Assembly (NCBI RefSeq): GCF_013359735.1
Contig: NZ_JABFMX010000006.1
Coordinates: 69,990 to 133,989, forward strand
Direction of reading: 5' to 3'
DNA: 64,000 bases
From: Arthrobacter sp. C9C5
GTDB lineage: Bacteria > Actinomycetota > Actinomycetes > Actinomycetales > Micrococcaceae
Positions 1 to 7,353 of this stretch are shown in pieces; the first letter of the stretch is position 1, and each line of letters starts with the position of its first letter. The notes below the pieces were generated by a model, which had not been told where the DNA came from, made no database searches, and saw nothing but the letters and a program-made list of their open reading frames with translations. The position numbers and the translations under genes were made by a program.

Positions 1-1
1 A

Positions 2-1492
2 GGTTTGGTGCCGTCTGTTCCGGACGCTGCCTCAGGTTTGGTGCCGTCTGTTCCGGACGCTGCCTCAGGTTTGGTGCCGTCTGTTCCGAACGCTGCCTCA
101 GGTTTGGTGCCTCCCGTACCCAACGCTGCCTCGGGTTTGGTGCCTCCCACCCCGGACGCTTCCTCGGGTTTGGTGCCTCCCACCCCTGACGCTCCCTCAG
201 GTTCGGTGCCTTCCGTACCTGTATCTGCAGCGAATCCGGTCCCGGCGACCTCGCCCGATGCTGAGACGACGACGGACGCGAACCAGGGATTGGGCACCGT
301 GCCGGCACCGTCCGACGCGTCGACGGCGGATCTGGCGTCGGCTTCCGATTCCACCTCCAACACCATGGCCGCTGTGGGCTGGATCAATTCCGGTGCCGTG
401 GGCAGCATGGCCGCGAATCGCGACGCCGGCGCTACTCCCGCAAGTGCACTTTCAGCGGAGGCGGTGACCGGCCCGGCAGCCACCCCTGCCGGGGCCTCCG
501 TCGGTTCGAACCTTCCACCCTCCGCCCTTGCTGGCTCCTCAAGCGCCCCTGCCGTGCAGACTGCGCCCACGACGGCGGCTCCGGTGGCTGTCGCGTCGAT
601 TCCGCCTGCGGCGTCGGCGGCTTTCGCTCCGGTGCCGGCCGGAGTTCAGGCAGCGTCCTCCGCCCCCGACGCGGCAACGACGCCGGCCGGCGGGAAGGCC
701 GGCCCGGCTGCGACCCCCCGAGTGCCCTCGCCCGCCGTCCCCCTGCCCGCCACATCGGCGACTTTCAACGGGTCCGGCGCGCCGACCGCAACGCCCGCCG
801 ACGTCGTGACGTCCGGCGTCGTCGGCGTGAACAAACTCGCCGGCCCCACGCGTCCGGCCCCGGACGCCGTCCCGCTGGCCGCCGTCCCGGCCGACGGTGT
901 AGTGGCGGCCGGCGCGGCGGCCCTGGCCGCACCCGGCCCGGCCTCCGGGCCTGCGACGCCCAGCGCCGGAACGGCCGCCGCGGCCTCCCCGGCACCGGCT
1001 GCCTCGCCCCAGCCGGCACTCCAGCCCCAGCTGGCCAAGCCGCTCTTCACCCTCGCCGGGGCGCCGCACGGCCAGCACGTCATGACCCTAAAGCTCAGCC
1101 CGGAGGACCTGGGACCGCTGACCGTGCGGGCCCACATCGACGGCGCCGGCGTCCGGATCGAACTCTTCGCCCCCGCGGACACCGGCCGCGAGGCGTTGCG
1201 GGCAATCCTGCCGGACCTCCGCAAGGAGCTCGCGGACTCAGGATTCGGCGCGAGCCTGGACGTTTCCGACTACAGCGGCCCGTCCGGTGGGGGACAGGAC
1301 GCCTCCGCACGGGACGCAGGCCACGCCGACAGCGGCGGTGCCGGTGCCCGGAACGGCGCCGGGAGCGGCGGCCCGGACGGACGCGGGGAACCGCGGCCCG
1401 GACACCGCTGGGACCAGCTGGCGGACGAAGCCTCGCTGCGCAGCACCAGGATCCTGAACGGCCCCCAAACCACCCTCGACATTCTCGTCTGA
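2..1492 (+). CDS. fliK: Flagellar hook-length control protein FliK (5' end outside window)
   Basis: FliK is a secreted ruler and switch: it measures the growing hook and tells FlhB to change export from hook to filament subunits. The reading frame is open at the left edge, so the true start lies outside. The visible protein starts with 11-residue Pro/Val-rich repeats, continues through about 250 residues of low-complexity Ala/Pro/Ser sequence, and ends in a typical FliK C-terminal domain. In that domain the VMTLKLSPEDLGPLTVRA stretch resembles the Flg_hook signature, followed by a helix that includes REALRAILPDLRKEL. A long disordered N-terminus plus a compact C-terminal domain is the family layout. 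flgD starts 18 bases after the stop. Assignment rests on the C-terminal domain and the location. Confidence 0.88.
   Translation, partial: GLVPSVPDAASGLVPSVPDAASGLVPSVPNAASGLVPPVPNAASGLVPPTPDASSGLVPPTPDAPSGSVPSVPVSAANPVPATSPDAETTTDANQGLGTVPAPSDASTADLASASDSTSNTMAAVGWINSGAVGSMAANRDAGATPASALSAEAVTGPAATPAGASVGSNLPPSALAGSSSAPAVQTAPTTAAPVAVASIPPAASAAFAPVPAGVQAASSAPDAATTPAGGKAGPAATPRVPSPAVPLPATSATFNGSGAPTATPADVVTSGVVGVNKLAGPTRPAPDAVPLAAVPADGVVAAGAAALAAPGPASGPATPSAGTAAAASPAPAASPQPALQPQLAKPLFTLAGAPHGQHVMTLKLSPEDLGPLTVRAHIDGAGVRIELFAPADTGREALRAILPDLRKELADSGFGASLDVSDYSGPSGGGQDASARDAGHADSGGAGARNGAGSGGPDGRGEPRPGHRWDQLADEASLRSTRILNGPQTTLDILV
5..235 (+). repeat. In-frame 33-bp tandem repeat array inside fliK
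   Basis: Seven units of 33 bp run head to tail. The first two (5-37 and 38-70) are identical, the third differs at one base, units four to six are more diverged and the seventh is degenerate. Each unit encodes 11 residues of the form LVPSVPDAASG. The window begins with the last four bases of a preceding unit, so the array continues leftward. Because the unit is a multiple of three, copy-number change would keep the frame. Confidence 0.93.
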
Positions 1493-1510
1493 CACGAAGG
1501 AACCCGACCC

Positions 1511-1945
1511 ATGACCATCCAGCCCATCGCCCCCCAGCCGATCACGGCCGCGGGGACGACCCCGCAGGCTGCCGCCGTCCGGGCCCCCGTGCAGTCCATG
1601 GACGCCAACGTGTTCATGTCCCTCCTCGTGGCCCAGCTCAAGAACCAGAACCCCAGCGCCCCCATGGATACCAACCAGATGATGGCGCAGACCATCCAGC
1701 TCTCCATGATGGAAAAAATGACCGAACTGACTTCCAACAGCAAGGAGGGATTTTCCCTCCAGATGCGCTCGGCAGCATCACAGCTGATCGGCCACTCGGT
1801 TGACTACAAACTCGCCGACGGCACCACCGGCACCGGAATCGCCAGCTCGGTTTCCTTCGCCAACGCAGTACCGACCGTCAAGGTCGGCGATCTCTCCATC
1901 CCCCTCGACTCCATCACCGGCCTTACCGCGCCGGCCGCTTCCTGA
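1511..1945 (+). CDS. flgD: Flagellar hook assembly (scaffolding) protein FlgD
   Basis: FlgD caps the growing hook and helps FlgE subunits assemble, then is discarded. The 144-residue product has the FlgD core near residues 35-80: VFMSLLVAQLKNQNPSAPMD followed by a segment beginning TNQMMAQTIQLSMMEKM, close to the family pattern of FLKLLVAQLQNQDPLNPMD plus a QTAQLSTVEG-like stretch. It lacks the larger C-terminal FlgD_ig region of long homologues, as many short Gram-positive FlgD proteins do. It lies 18 bases after fliK and 30 bases before flgE, the usual fliK-flgD-flgE order. The ATG at 1511 follows an AAGGAA ribosome-binding site. Confidence 0.92.
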   Translation: MTIQPIAPQPITAAGTTPQAAAVRAPVQSMDANVFMSLLVAQLKNQNPSAPMDTNQMMAQTIQLSMMEKMTELTSNSKEGFSLQMRSAASQLIGHSVDYKLADGTTGTGIASSVSFANAVPTVKVGDLSIPLDSITGLTAPAAS

Positions 1946-1975
1946 CCAGTTTCCTCCCGTAGAAAGGCAGTTCCC

Positions 1976-3148
1976 ATGCTCCGCTCGCTGTACTCCGGAA
2001 TCTCCGGCCTTCGTGCTCACCAGACCATGCTGGATGTCACCGGCAACAACATCGCCAACGTCAACACGGCCGGCTTCAAGGCGTCCTCCACGCAGTTCCA
2101 GGACACCCTCTCGCAGATGACCCAGGGCGCGTCCGCGCCGCAGGGGGAGTCCGGCGGCAGCAACCCGGCCCAGATCGGCCTCGGCGTCCGCGTCGCCGGC
2201 GTGAGCACCAACTTCGCCCAGGGCTCCTCGCAGAGCACCGGCCGTGCCACGGACATGATGATCTCCGGCGACGGCTTCTTCGTTACGAGCAAGGGCGGCC
2301 AGCAGCTGTTCACCCGTGCGGGATCCATGACGTTCGACGCCGCCAGCCAGCTGGTCAGCCCGGACGGCGGCATCCTGCAGGGTTGGACCGCCCAGAACGG
2401 CGTGGTTAACCAGGCCGGCGCGATTGGCGACATCACGCTCAACCCCAACACCATGATCGCGACTCCCACGTCCAAGGTCACGATGGATGGGAACCTCCCC
2501 GGTGAAGCCCTTGTGACGGATGCTCCGCTGCAGCGTGTGGTCAAGGTCTACGATGCCACCGGCGCCGCCCGCGACATCAGCTTGAAGTTCACCCCCAACG
2601 GCGGCAACAGCTGGAACGTGGAGGGGGTTGACGGTGCTACCACCGGTTCGATGACCATGACCTTCGCCAACGGCAAGCTCACGTCCGGCTCCACGCTGGC
2701 ACTCGGCGGCATCGACGTCGATCTATCGCAGGTTTCCGCCTTTGCCGGCATGAGCTCGCTGACCGTCGCCGGCCAGAACGGAGCGCCGGTGGGCAAGCTT
2801 GAGTCCTTCACCCTGGGCAACGACGGCTCGCTGATCGGGTCCTTCAGCAACGGCGTCAAGCAGGTCCTGGCCAAGATCGCTCTGGCCAAGTTCACCAACC
2901 CGGCGGGCCTGGAGAAGGCCGGCGGCTCGTCCTACGTCGCCACCGCCAACTCCGGCAACGTCCTGCTGGGCGCCGCGGGCGACGCCGGTATCGGCACCCT
3001 GGCCGGCGGCTCGCTGGAGATGTCCAACGTGGACCTGTCGCAGGAGTTCACCAACCTGATTGTCGCTCAACGCGGCTTCCAAGCGAACGCCCGGATCATC
3101 ACCACCTCCGACGAGGTCCTGCAGGAACTGGGCAACCTCAAGCGCTAA
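1976..3148 (+). CDS. flgE: Flagellar hook protein FlgE
   Basis: FlgE polymerises into the hook, the universal joint between rod and filament. The 390-residue protein has the conserved N-terminal rod/hook motif (MLRSLYSGISGLRAHQ and a GNNIANVNTAGFK stretch), a variable middle made of FlgE D1/D2 domains, and the matching C-terminal coiled segment near residues 350-388 (SNVDLSQEFTNLIVAQRGFQ, then NARIITTSDEVLQEL). Both termini form the inner tube of the hook. A ribosome-binding site (AAAGGCAG) precedes the ATG. It is the last flagellar gene before the palindrome-flanked DUF559 gene, which separates it from flbD. Confidence 0.96.
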   Translation: MLRSLYSGISGLRAHQTMLDVTGNNIANVNTAGFKASSTQFQDTLSQMTQGASAPQGESGGSNPAQIGLGVRVAGVSTNFAQGSSQSTGRATDMMISGDGFFVTSKGGQQLFTRAGSMTFDAASQLVSPDGGILQGWTAQNGVVNQAGAIGDITLNPNTMIATPTSKVTMDGNLPGEALVTDAPLQRVVKVYDATGAARDISLKFTPNGGNSWNVEGVDGATTGSMTMTFANGKLTSGSTLALGGIDVDLSQVSAFAGMSSLTVAGQNGAPVGKLESFTLGNDGSLIGSFSNGVKQVLAKIALAKFTNPAGLEKAGGSSYVATANSGNVLLGAAGDAGIGTLAGGSLEMSNVDLSQEFTNLIVAQRGFQANARIITTSDEVLQELGNLKR

Positions 3149-3180
3149 CCTGCAGTGCCCGCCGTCCGCGGCGCACCAAT

Positions 3181-3241
3181 GTTGCTCTCTCACTTATGGC
3201 TGGCAAGAGCCGGTCATAGCCGCCGTAAGTGAGAGAGCAAC
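3181..3241. repeat. Long palindrome H1 flanking the DUF559 gene
   Basis: A 16-bp perfect inverted repeat has left arm GTTGCTCTCTCACTTA at 3181-3196 and right arm TAAGTGAGAGAGCAAC at 3226-3241. Pairing extends inward to about 23 bp with two mismatches. The first 20 bases are identical to those at 4262-4281, so H1 and H2 belong to one repeat family. H1 lies 32 bp after flgE and 46 bp from the end of the convergent DUF559 gene. It could act as a terminator, but no T-run follows either arm. Confidence 0.93.
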
Positions 3242-3287
3242 TTCAGAGCGGGGGATCCGTAGGTAGCCGGCCGTGAGGGCTGCCGGC

Positions 3288-4214
3288 TCAAGCGCTGCGC
3301 AGAGCGAGACTGACTTTACGCACGGCGGCCCGGAAATCGTTGGCCAGGTCATCGGCATTGAACTTGAAGTAGCGCCAGCCTGCTGCGTTGAACACCTCGT
3401 CCCGGTGATTGTCCCGGGACTGCTGTGCGGGCGTGCGGTGATGGGCGCCGTCGTATTGCATGGCTATGCGCTGCTTGCGATAACCAAGGTCTGCGGGCGG
3501 AGAGTATGGGTCCTCCGGTACCAGCTTCAGCTGCAACTCCGGCTCGGGAAGCCCGGCGGCAGTCAGGGCCAGCCGCAGGAATGTCTCCGGCGCGGAGTCG
3601 GCCCCAGCGCGGACCAGCTCCACCGCCTGCCGGGCCTTCACTATCCCTTGGATCTTCGGGTGGCGCCGCAGCATGGCCCGAAGCTCGTCCGGCGTGGCCC
3701 ATGCCGTGGTGCGCATCTCCAAACCCCTCCGCGGCTGGCGCACCAACTGGTCGCCGATCGCCACGAGATCCCCCAGGGGCAACCGGCGGGCCAGGTCAAG
3801 CCAAGTCCGTGCCGGCGTCGAGATGGCCATGCCGTCCAGCGCCATGACCTCCTCCGGGAACACCAGCACTCTATGCCCCACCACTCCTTCGCGCCGGACC
3901 GCGGGCAGCGAGCGGGGTTTGCTGAGGTGCAGTTCCCGGCATCCGCGAAACCACGACGGAAGCCACAGGCCGTGAATGACCGCGGCGCTCAGGTGCGAAA
4001 TCCAGCCACCCGGCGTCGCGGCTGAGAGAGCCCGCGCCAAGCCCCGCAGCTCAAAATCCCAGCCCCCGGGCAGGTAGATCAGGCGGCCCGCCGAGGTCAG
4101 GTCCAAGGCGCGCAGCCGTGTCCTGCCGAGGCTGGCCGCCCGCGCCTCGTACACCGTGAACGGGGCAGCCGACAAGTGGACGGGCAAAGGGGCGGGCGCT
4201 CGCATGCGGACCAT
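3288..4214 (-). CDS. DUF559 / Vsr-like endonuclease-domain protein with AbiEi-type N-terminus
   Basis: This roughly 308-residue protein has two parts. Residues 1-150 resemble the winged-helix region of AbiEi-like (type IV antitoxin) proteins. The C-terminal about 110 residues resemble DUF559, a Vsr-like member of the PD-(D/E)XK nuclease superfamily: a conserved Glu (SAPETFLRLAL), an Asp (PPADLGY), the strand IAMQYDGAHH, and a terminal GWRYFKFNADDL. The position usually filled by Glu before YDG is Gln here. Translation could begin at the ATG at 4214 or at 4205; upstream GTG codons fall inside palindrome H2 and are less likely. It is antisense to the flagellar genes around it. Substrate and biological role are unknown; a cargo or accessory gene of the flanking repeats is an inference. 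Confidence 0.75.
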   Translation of the reverse strand: MVRMRAPAPLPVHLSAAPFTVYEARAASLGRTRLRALDLTSAGRLIYLPGGWDFELRGLARALSAATPGGWISHLSAAVIHGLWLPSWFRGCRELHLSKPRSLPAVRREGVVGHRVLVFPEEVMALDGMAISTPARTWLDLARRLPLGDLVAIGDQLVRQPRRGLEMRTTAWATPDELRAMLRRHPKIQGIVKARQAVELVRAGADSAPETFLRLALTAAGLPEPELQLKLVPEDPYSPPADLGYRKQRIAMQYDGAHHRTPAQQSRDNHRDEVFNAAGWRYFKFNADDLANDFRAAVRKVSLALRSA

Positions 4215-4261
4215 TGTGGCCGTAACCGCACCGACGCCGCTCAGGTTATCCACACGCCCGC

Positions 4262-4322
4262 GTTGCTCTCTCACTTATGGCGGCTAAACCCGGGTCTGAG
4301 CACCCATAAGTGAGAGAGGAAC
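4262..4322. repeat. Long palindrome H2 flanking the DUF559 gene
   Basis: Inverted repeat with left arm GTTGCTCTCTCACTTATGG (4262-4280) and right arm CCATAAGTGAGAGAGGAAC (4304-4322), paired over 19 bp with one mismatch. The left 20 bases are identical to H1. It sits 47 bp upstream of the DUF559 start codon and 110 bp before flbD. No target-site duplication is visible outside H1 and H2. Confidence 0.93.
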
Positions 4323-4432
4323 CGGGGGAGCGCCGGCGCCTAACGAAAGCGTGCGGTCGGCCGACAGTAAGGGGAGAACACCCCATCCCGCCGTCCGGCC
4401 GACCAGCCGGGCAGTCCCCAGAGAATCGGCCC

Positions 4433-4720
4433 ATGATCGTTGTCACTCGCCTCAACGGAACGCGCTTCGCGGTCAATCCGGACCTGATTGAACGGATCCA
4501 CGAGAGCCCGGACACCCACCTGGTCACGCTCGACGGCGCCGCCTACGTCGTGCTCGAAAGCCTCGCCGAGGTGGTGGAACTGATTGCCGACTACCGTGCC
4601 TACGTCCTGAGCAAGGCCCGGGACTTTCCCGCGGTGACCGGCTTCCCGCTGAGCCTGGTCCCGCCTGCCGGGCCGGAGGACGACGCCGGCCCCTCCGCAC
4701 CTGAACCACCAAGGAAGTAA
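4433..4720 (+). CDS. flbD: FlbD-family flagellar protein
   Basis: Small protein of 95 residues matching the FlbD family (PF06289): it begins MIVVTRLNGTRFAVNPDLIE and continues with a segment starting RIHESPDTHLVTLDGAAYVV. FlbD proteins of this family are encoded directly before motA in many bacteria; their role is poorly defined and they differ from the Caulobacter response regulator of the same name. The start was set at the ATG at 4433 because the homologous sequence begins there; the frame is open further upstream but runs into palindrome H2. The Pro/Glu-rich tail is variable. motA begins four bases after the stop. Confidence 0.9.
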   Translation: MIVVTRLNGTRFAVNPDLIERIHESPDTHLVTLDGAAYVVLESLAEVVELIADYRAYVLSKARDFPAVTGFPLSLVPPAGPEDDAGPSAPEPPRK

Positions 4721-4723
4721 GCC

Positions 4724-5545
4724 ATGGATCCCGCAACAATCATTGGACTGCTCCTCGCGTTTGGTTCCGTCGTCACCATGGTGGTCATTGAAGGCGGCAG
4801 CATCACCGCCCTGCTGCTGCCCGGGCCCCTGGTCCTGGTCTTCGGAGCGACCCTAGCCATCGGGCTGGCGGGCAACACCCTGAAGGACGTCATTCAGGCG
4901 TTCAAGGCCGTGCCGGCAATGTTCATGGGAAAGACGTCGAAGCCCCAGGAAAGCATCGACCAGATGGTGCGCTTCGCGGAAAAGGCGCGCGCCGAGGGCC
5001 TGCTCTCCCTCGAGGAAGAGGCGGCGAGCGTCAAGGATCCGTTCCTGGCCCGTGCCCTGCAGAACATCGCCGACGGCACCGACGCCGAGGACCTCCGGCT
5101 GCAGATGGAGGACGAGATTGACACGAAGTCCCGCAGCGACCACGCCTCCTCGAAGTTCTTCGCCAGCCTCGGCGGTTACGCCCCGACGGTCGGGATCGTC
5201 GGAACTGTTGTCTCCCTCACCCACGTCTTGGAAAACCTCTCCAAGCCGGATGAGCTGGGGCACATGATTGCCGCCGCCTTTGTCGCGACCCTGTGGGGCC
5301 TGCTCTCGGCCAACTTCATCTGGCTGCCGTTCAGTTCGCGCCTGGCCCGGCTCTCGGAGCTGGACATCGAACGTATGACGCTCGTGATGGAAGGCATGCT
5401 CGCCGTGCAGGGCGGCGCCCAGCCGCTGCTGCTGGCCGAACGGCTCCGGTCCATGGTTCCCGAGCACCAGCTCAAGAGCGCCGACAAGGGCCGCAAGGCG
5501 CCGAGCGGAGACGGCACAGTGGAGTCGATGGACACCGCAGCGTGA
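4724..5545 (+). CDS. motA: Flagellar motor stator protein MotA
   Basis: MotA and MotB form the ion-conducting stator that drives flagellar rotation. The 273-residue product begins with MDPATIIGLLLAFGSVVTMV and has four predicted membrane segments, two near the N-terminus and two around residues 145-205, where the GGYAPTVGIVGTVVSL signature lies. The cytoplasmic loop carries Arg and Glu residues (MVRFAEKARAEGLLSLEEE) equivalent to those that contact FliG. motB starts within the stop codon (GTGA overlap at 5542-5545), which couples translation of the two subunits. The sequence alone does not say whether the ion is H+ or Na+. Confidence 0.95.
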   Translation: MDPATIIGLLLAFGSVVTMVVIEGGSITALLLPGPLVLVFGATLAIGLAGNTLKDVIQAFKAVPAMFMGKTSKPQESIDQMVRFAEKARAEGLLSLEEEAASVKDPFLARALQNIADGTDAEDLRLQMEDEIDTKSRSDHASSKFFASLGGYAPTVGIVGTVVSLTHVLENLSKPDELGHMIAAAFVATLWGLLSANFIWLPFSSRLARLSELDIERMTLVMEGMLAVQGGAQPLLLAERLRSMVPEHQLKSADKGRKAPSGDGTVESMDTAA

Positions 5546-6369
5546 GCGGACGCCGGCGGCCCCGCAAGAAGCCCGAAGCGCACCACGTCGACGAACGCTG
5601 GATGGCTTCCTACATGGACATGGTCACGGTGCTCATGTGCCTCTTCATCGTCCTCTATGCCATGTCCACGGTCGACGCGAACAAGTTCGAGAAACTGCGC
5701 AATTCGCTCGCCACCGGCTTCGGCGCAGTGGCCTCGGAAACCGTGGACACCGCGTCCGGAACGGTGGTCCCGCCCGAATTTGTCAACAAGGACCTGGAGG
5801 CCTTCGCAGCCGTCCAGTCGGACAACAAGAAAGCGAAAGACGAGGCCCTGGCCGCCGCCAAGAAGGAAGTGGACCGGCTGCGCGCCCTCGAGAAAAAGAT
5901 GAAAGCTGGCCTGGCCGCCGCCGGGCTGAGCCAGAACGTCGAGTTCCAAATCGACCAGCGCGGACTGACGGTCAAGCTCATCGGCTCCCAGGCCTTCTTC
6001 GCCCCTGACCGTCCCGAGCTCACCAACCGCGCGTCCCAGGTGCTGCACATCATCTCGCCCATCCTTCGTTCTGCGGCGCTGGAGATCATGGTGGAAGGCC
6101 ACGCGGCGAAGGGCATCACTGCGTACCCGTCCACCTGGGAGCTGTCCTCGGCACGTGCTGTCAACGTGCTGCGCTACATGGTGGACCGCGGCGGGATCCC
6201 GCAGCAACGGATCGGGGCCGTCGCTTTCGGCTCGGCCCGGCAGGTCAACGACGATTCCACGCCTGCGCTGATGGAGCGAAACCGGCGGGTGGACATCGTG
6301 GTGATCTCCGACAAGCCCGACGTCGTCCGGGCCCTCATTCCCGAGGCGTTGAAGCTCAGCCAGAGATAG
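5542..6369 (+). CDS. motB: Flagellar motor stator protein MotB
   Basis: MotB anchors the stator to peptidoglycan and supplies the ion-binding aspartate. With the GTG at 5542 the protein is 275 residues: a basic N-terminal tail (SGRRRPRKKPE), one membrane helix with the essential Asp near residue 26 (ASYMDMVTVLMCLFIVLYAM), a charged linker, and a C-terminal OmpA-like peptidoglycan-binding domain (MVEGHAAKG, WELSSARAVNVLRYMVDRGG, ERNRRVDIVVI). The GTG was chosen because it overlaps the motA stop and gives the usual family length; the frame is open upstream inside motA. fliM follows in the same frame after a 69-base gap. Confidence 0.95.
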   Translation: MSGRRRPRKKPEAHHVDERWMASYMDMVTVLMCLFIVLYAMSTVDANKFEKLRNSLATGFGAVASETVDTASGTVVPPEFVNKDLEAFAAVQSDNKKAKDEALAAAKKEVDRLRALEKKMKAGLAAAGLSQNVEFQIDQRGLTVKLIGSQAFFAPDRPELTNRASQVLHIISPILRSAALEIMVEGHAAKGITAYPSTWELSSARAVNVLRYMVDRGGIPQQRIGAVAFGSARQVNDDSTPALMERNRRVDIVVISDKPDVVRALIPEALKLSQR

Positions 6370-6438
6370 CGGCTTTTTCGCCTGCTGCGTATTGCCCCAT
6401 TTATTGCCCGCGGCAGACTGCTTACGACGGCGGATCCC

Positions 6439-7353
6439 TTGCCGATAGTGGCAACCGTGAGTGTTCTGGATGAGCGGGAAGTGGTACGGGAGCGGACCGT
6501 CAGCGTCTATGACTTCCGGCGTCCCGCGACGCTGGCGCGTGAGCACAGCCGCGTCCTGGAACTCGCCTTCGAGACGTTCGCCCGCCAGTGGGGAACCCAG
6601 TTGACCGCCAAGGTCCGCGTGAAGTCCGTGGTGCGGCTCGAAGACGTCGGCATGCAGAGCTACGACGAGTACGCCGCCTCCCTGCCGGCCGTGACCGCCA
6701 TGGTGCTGTGCACCGTGGAGTCGCACGATTCCAAGTTGGTGGTGCAGTTCCCCGCCCCGTCGGCCCTGGGCTGGATCAACCGGATGCTGGGCGCCTCGAA
6801 TGACACGGTGATGCCGGACCGGAAGTTCACGCAGATTGAACAGGCCCTGGTCAAGGGACTCATGGACGAGGCCCTCGAGGACCTCGGCTACTCGCTCGGG
6901 CCGCTGTTGAGCGAAACCATCCGGGTGGACACCGTGCAGTACAACTCCCAGTTCGCCCAGGCCGCAGCACCCAGCGAACTCATGATTGTCGCCGCCTTCA
7001 CGATCAACGTCGGCAACATCAGTGCCCCGGCCACCCTGGCGGTGCCGGCGGGGATCCTGCTGGGCCGGCTGAAGAAGGTCAACCCGACGGACGACCGCGG
7101 CAACGCGGCGGCCCGCGTCAGTGCGCAACTGGAGCGCGTCCCGGTGGAACTCTCGGTGCGGCTCTCGACCTCGTACGTCACCCCCAGCCAGGTGCTGGGC
7201 CTCGCGGTGGGGGACGTCCTGACCCTCCCGCACCTGGAAAACCGGCCGTTCGACCTCACCCTGGACGGCACGAGGCTGGCCACCGCCGCCCCGGCTCGCA
7301 ACGGGTCCCGGGCCGCTGCCGTCATTGTCACAATCGAGGAGAATAACCAATGA
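6439..7353 (+). CDS. fliM: Flagellar motor switch protein FliM
   Basis: FliM is the middle component of the C-ring that sets rotation direction. The 304-residue product has the FliM core: a VYDFRRP motif near residue 23, a central CheC-like domain (ALGWINRMLGASNDTV, LVKGLMDEALEDLGYSLGPL) and a C-terminal SpoA domain (residues about 225-300). The N-terminal peptide that binds phospho-CheY (usually LSQDEIDALL) is absent, and it cannot lie further upstream because the motB stop closes the same frame. Start choice among TTG 6439, GTG 6448 and GTG 6457 is uncertain, as no strong ribosome-binding site is visible. fliN begins in an ATGA overlap at the 3' end. Confidence 0.9.
   Translation: MPIVATVSVLDEREVVRERTVSVYDFRRPATLAREHSRVLELAFETFARQWGTQLTAKVRVKSVVRLEDVGMQSYDEYAASLPAVTAMVLCTVESHDSKLVVQFPAPSALGWINRMLGASNDTVMPDRKFTQIEQALVKGLMDEALEDLGYSLGPLLSETIRVDTVQYNSQFAQAAAPSELMIVAAFTINVGNISAPATLAVPAGILLGRLKKVNPTDDRGNAAARVSAQLERVPVELSVRLSTSYVTPSQVLGLAVGDVLTLPHLENRPFDLTLDGTRLATAAPARNGSRAAAVIVTIEENNQ

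Noticed and set aside
5..235. Possible CRISPR-like array at the left edge
   Set aside because: Repeats are directly adjacent with no spacers, are in frame and encode part of FliK.
4310..4432. Extended upstream start for flbD
   Set aside because: The extra 41 codons run into palindrome H2 and have no homology; the FlbD domain starts exactly at the ATG at 4433.
6440..6448. GCCGATAG resembling the -10 part of a sigma-28 promoter
   Set aside because: No TAAA-type -35 lies at the required distance, and the site overlaps the first codons of fliM.
5176..7350. Long minus-strand open frame opposite motA, motB and fliM
   Set aside because: It is antisense to three clear flagellar genes and lacks a credible start or domain.
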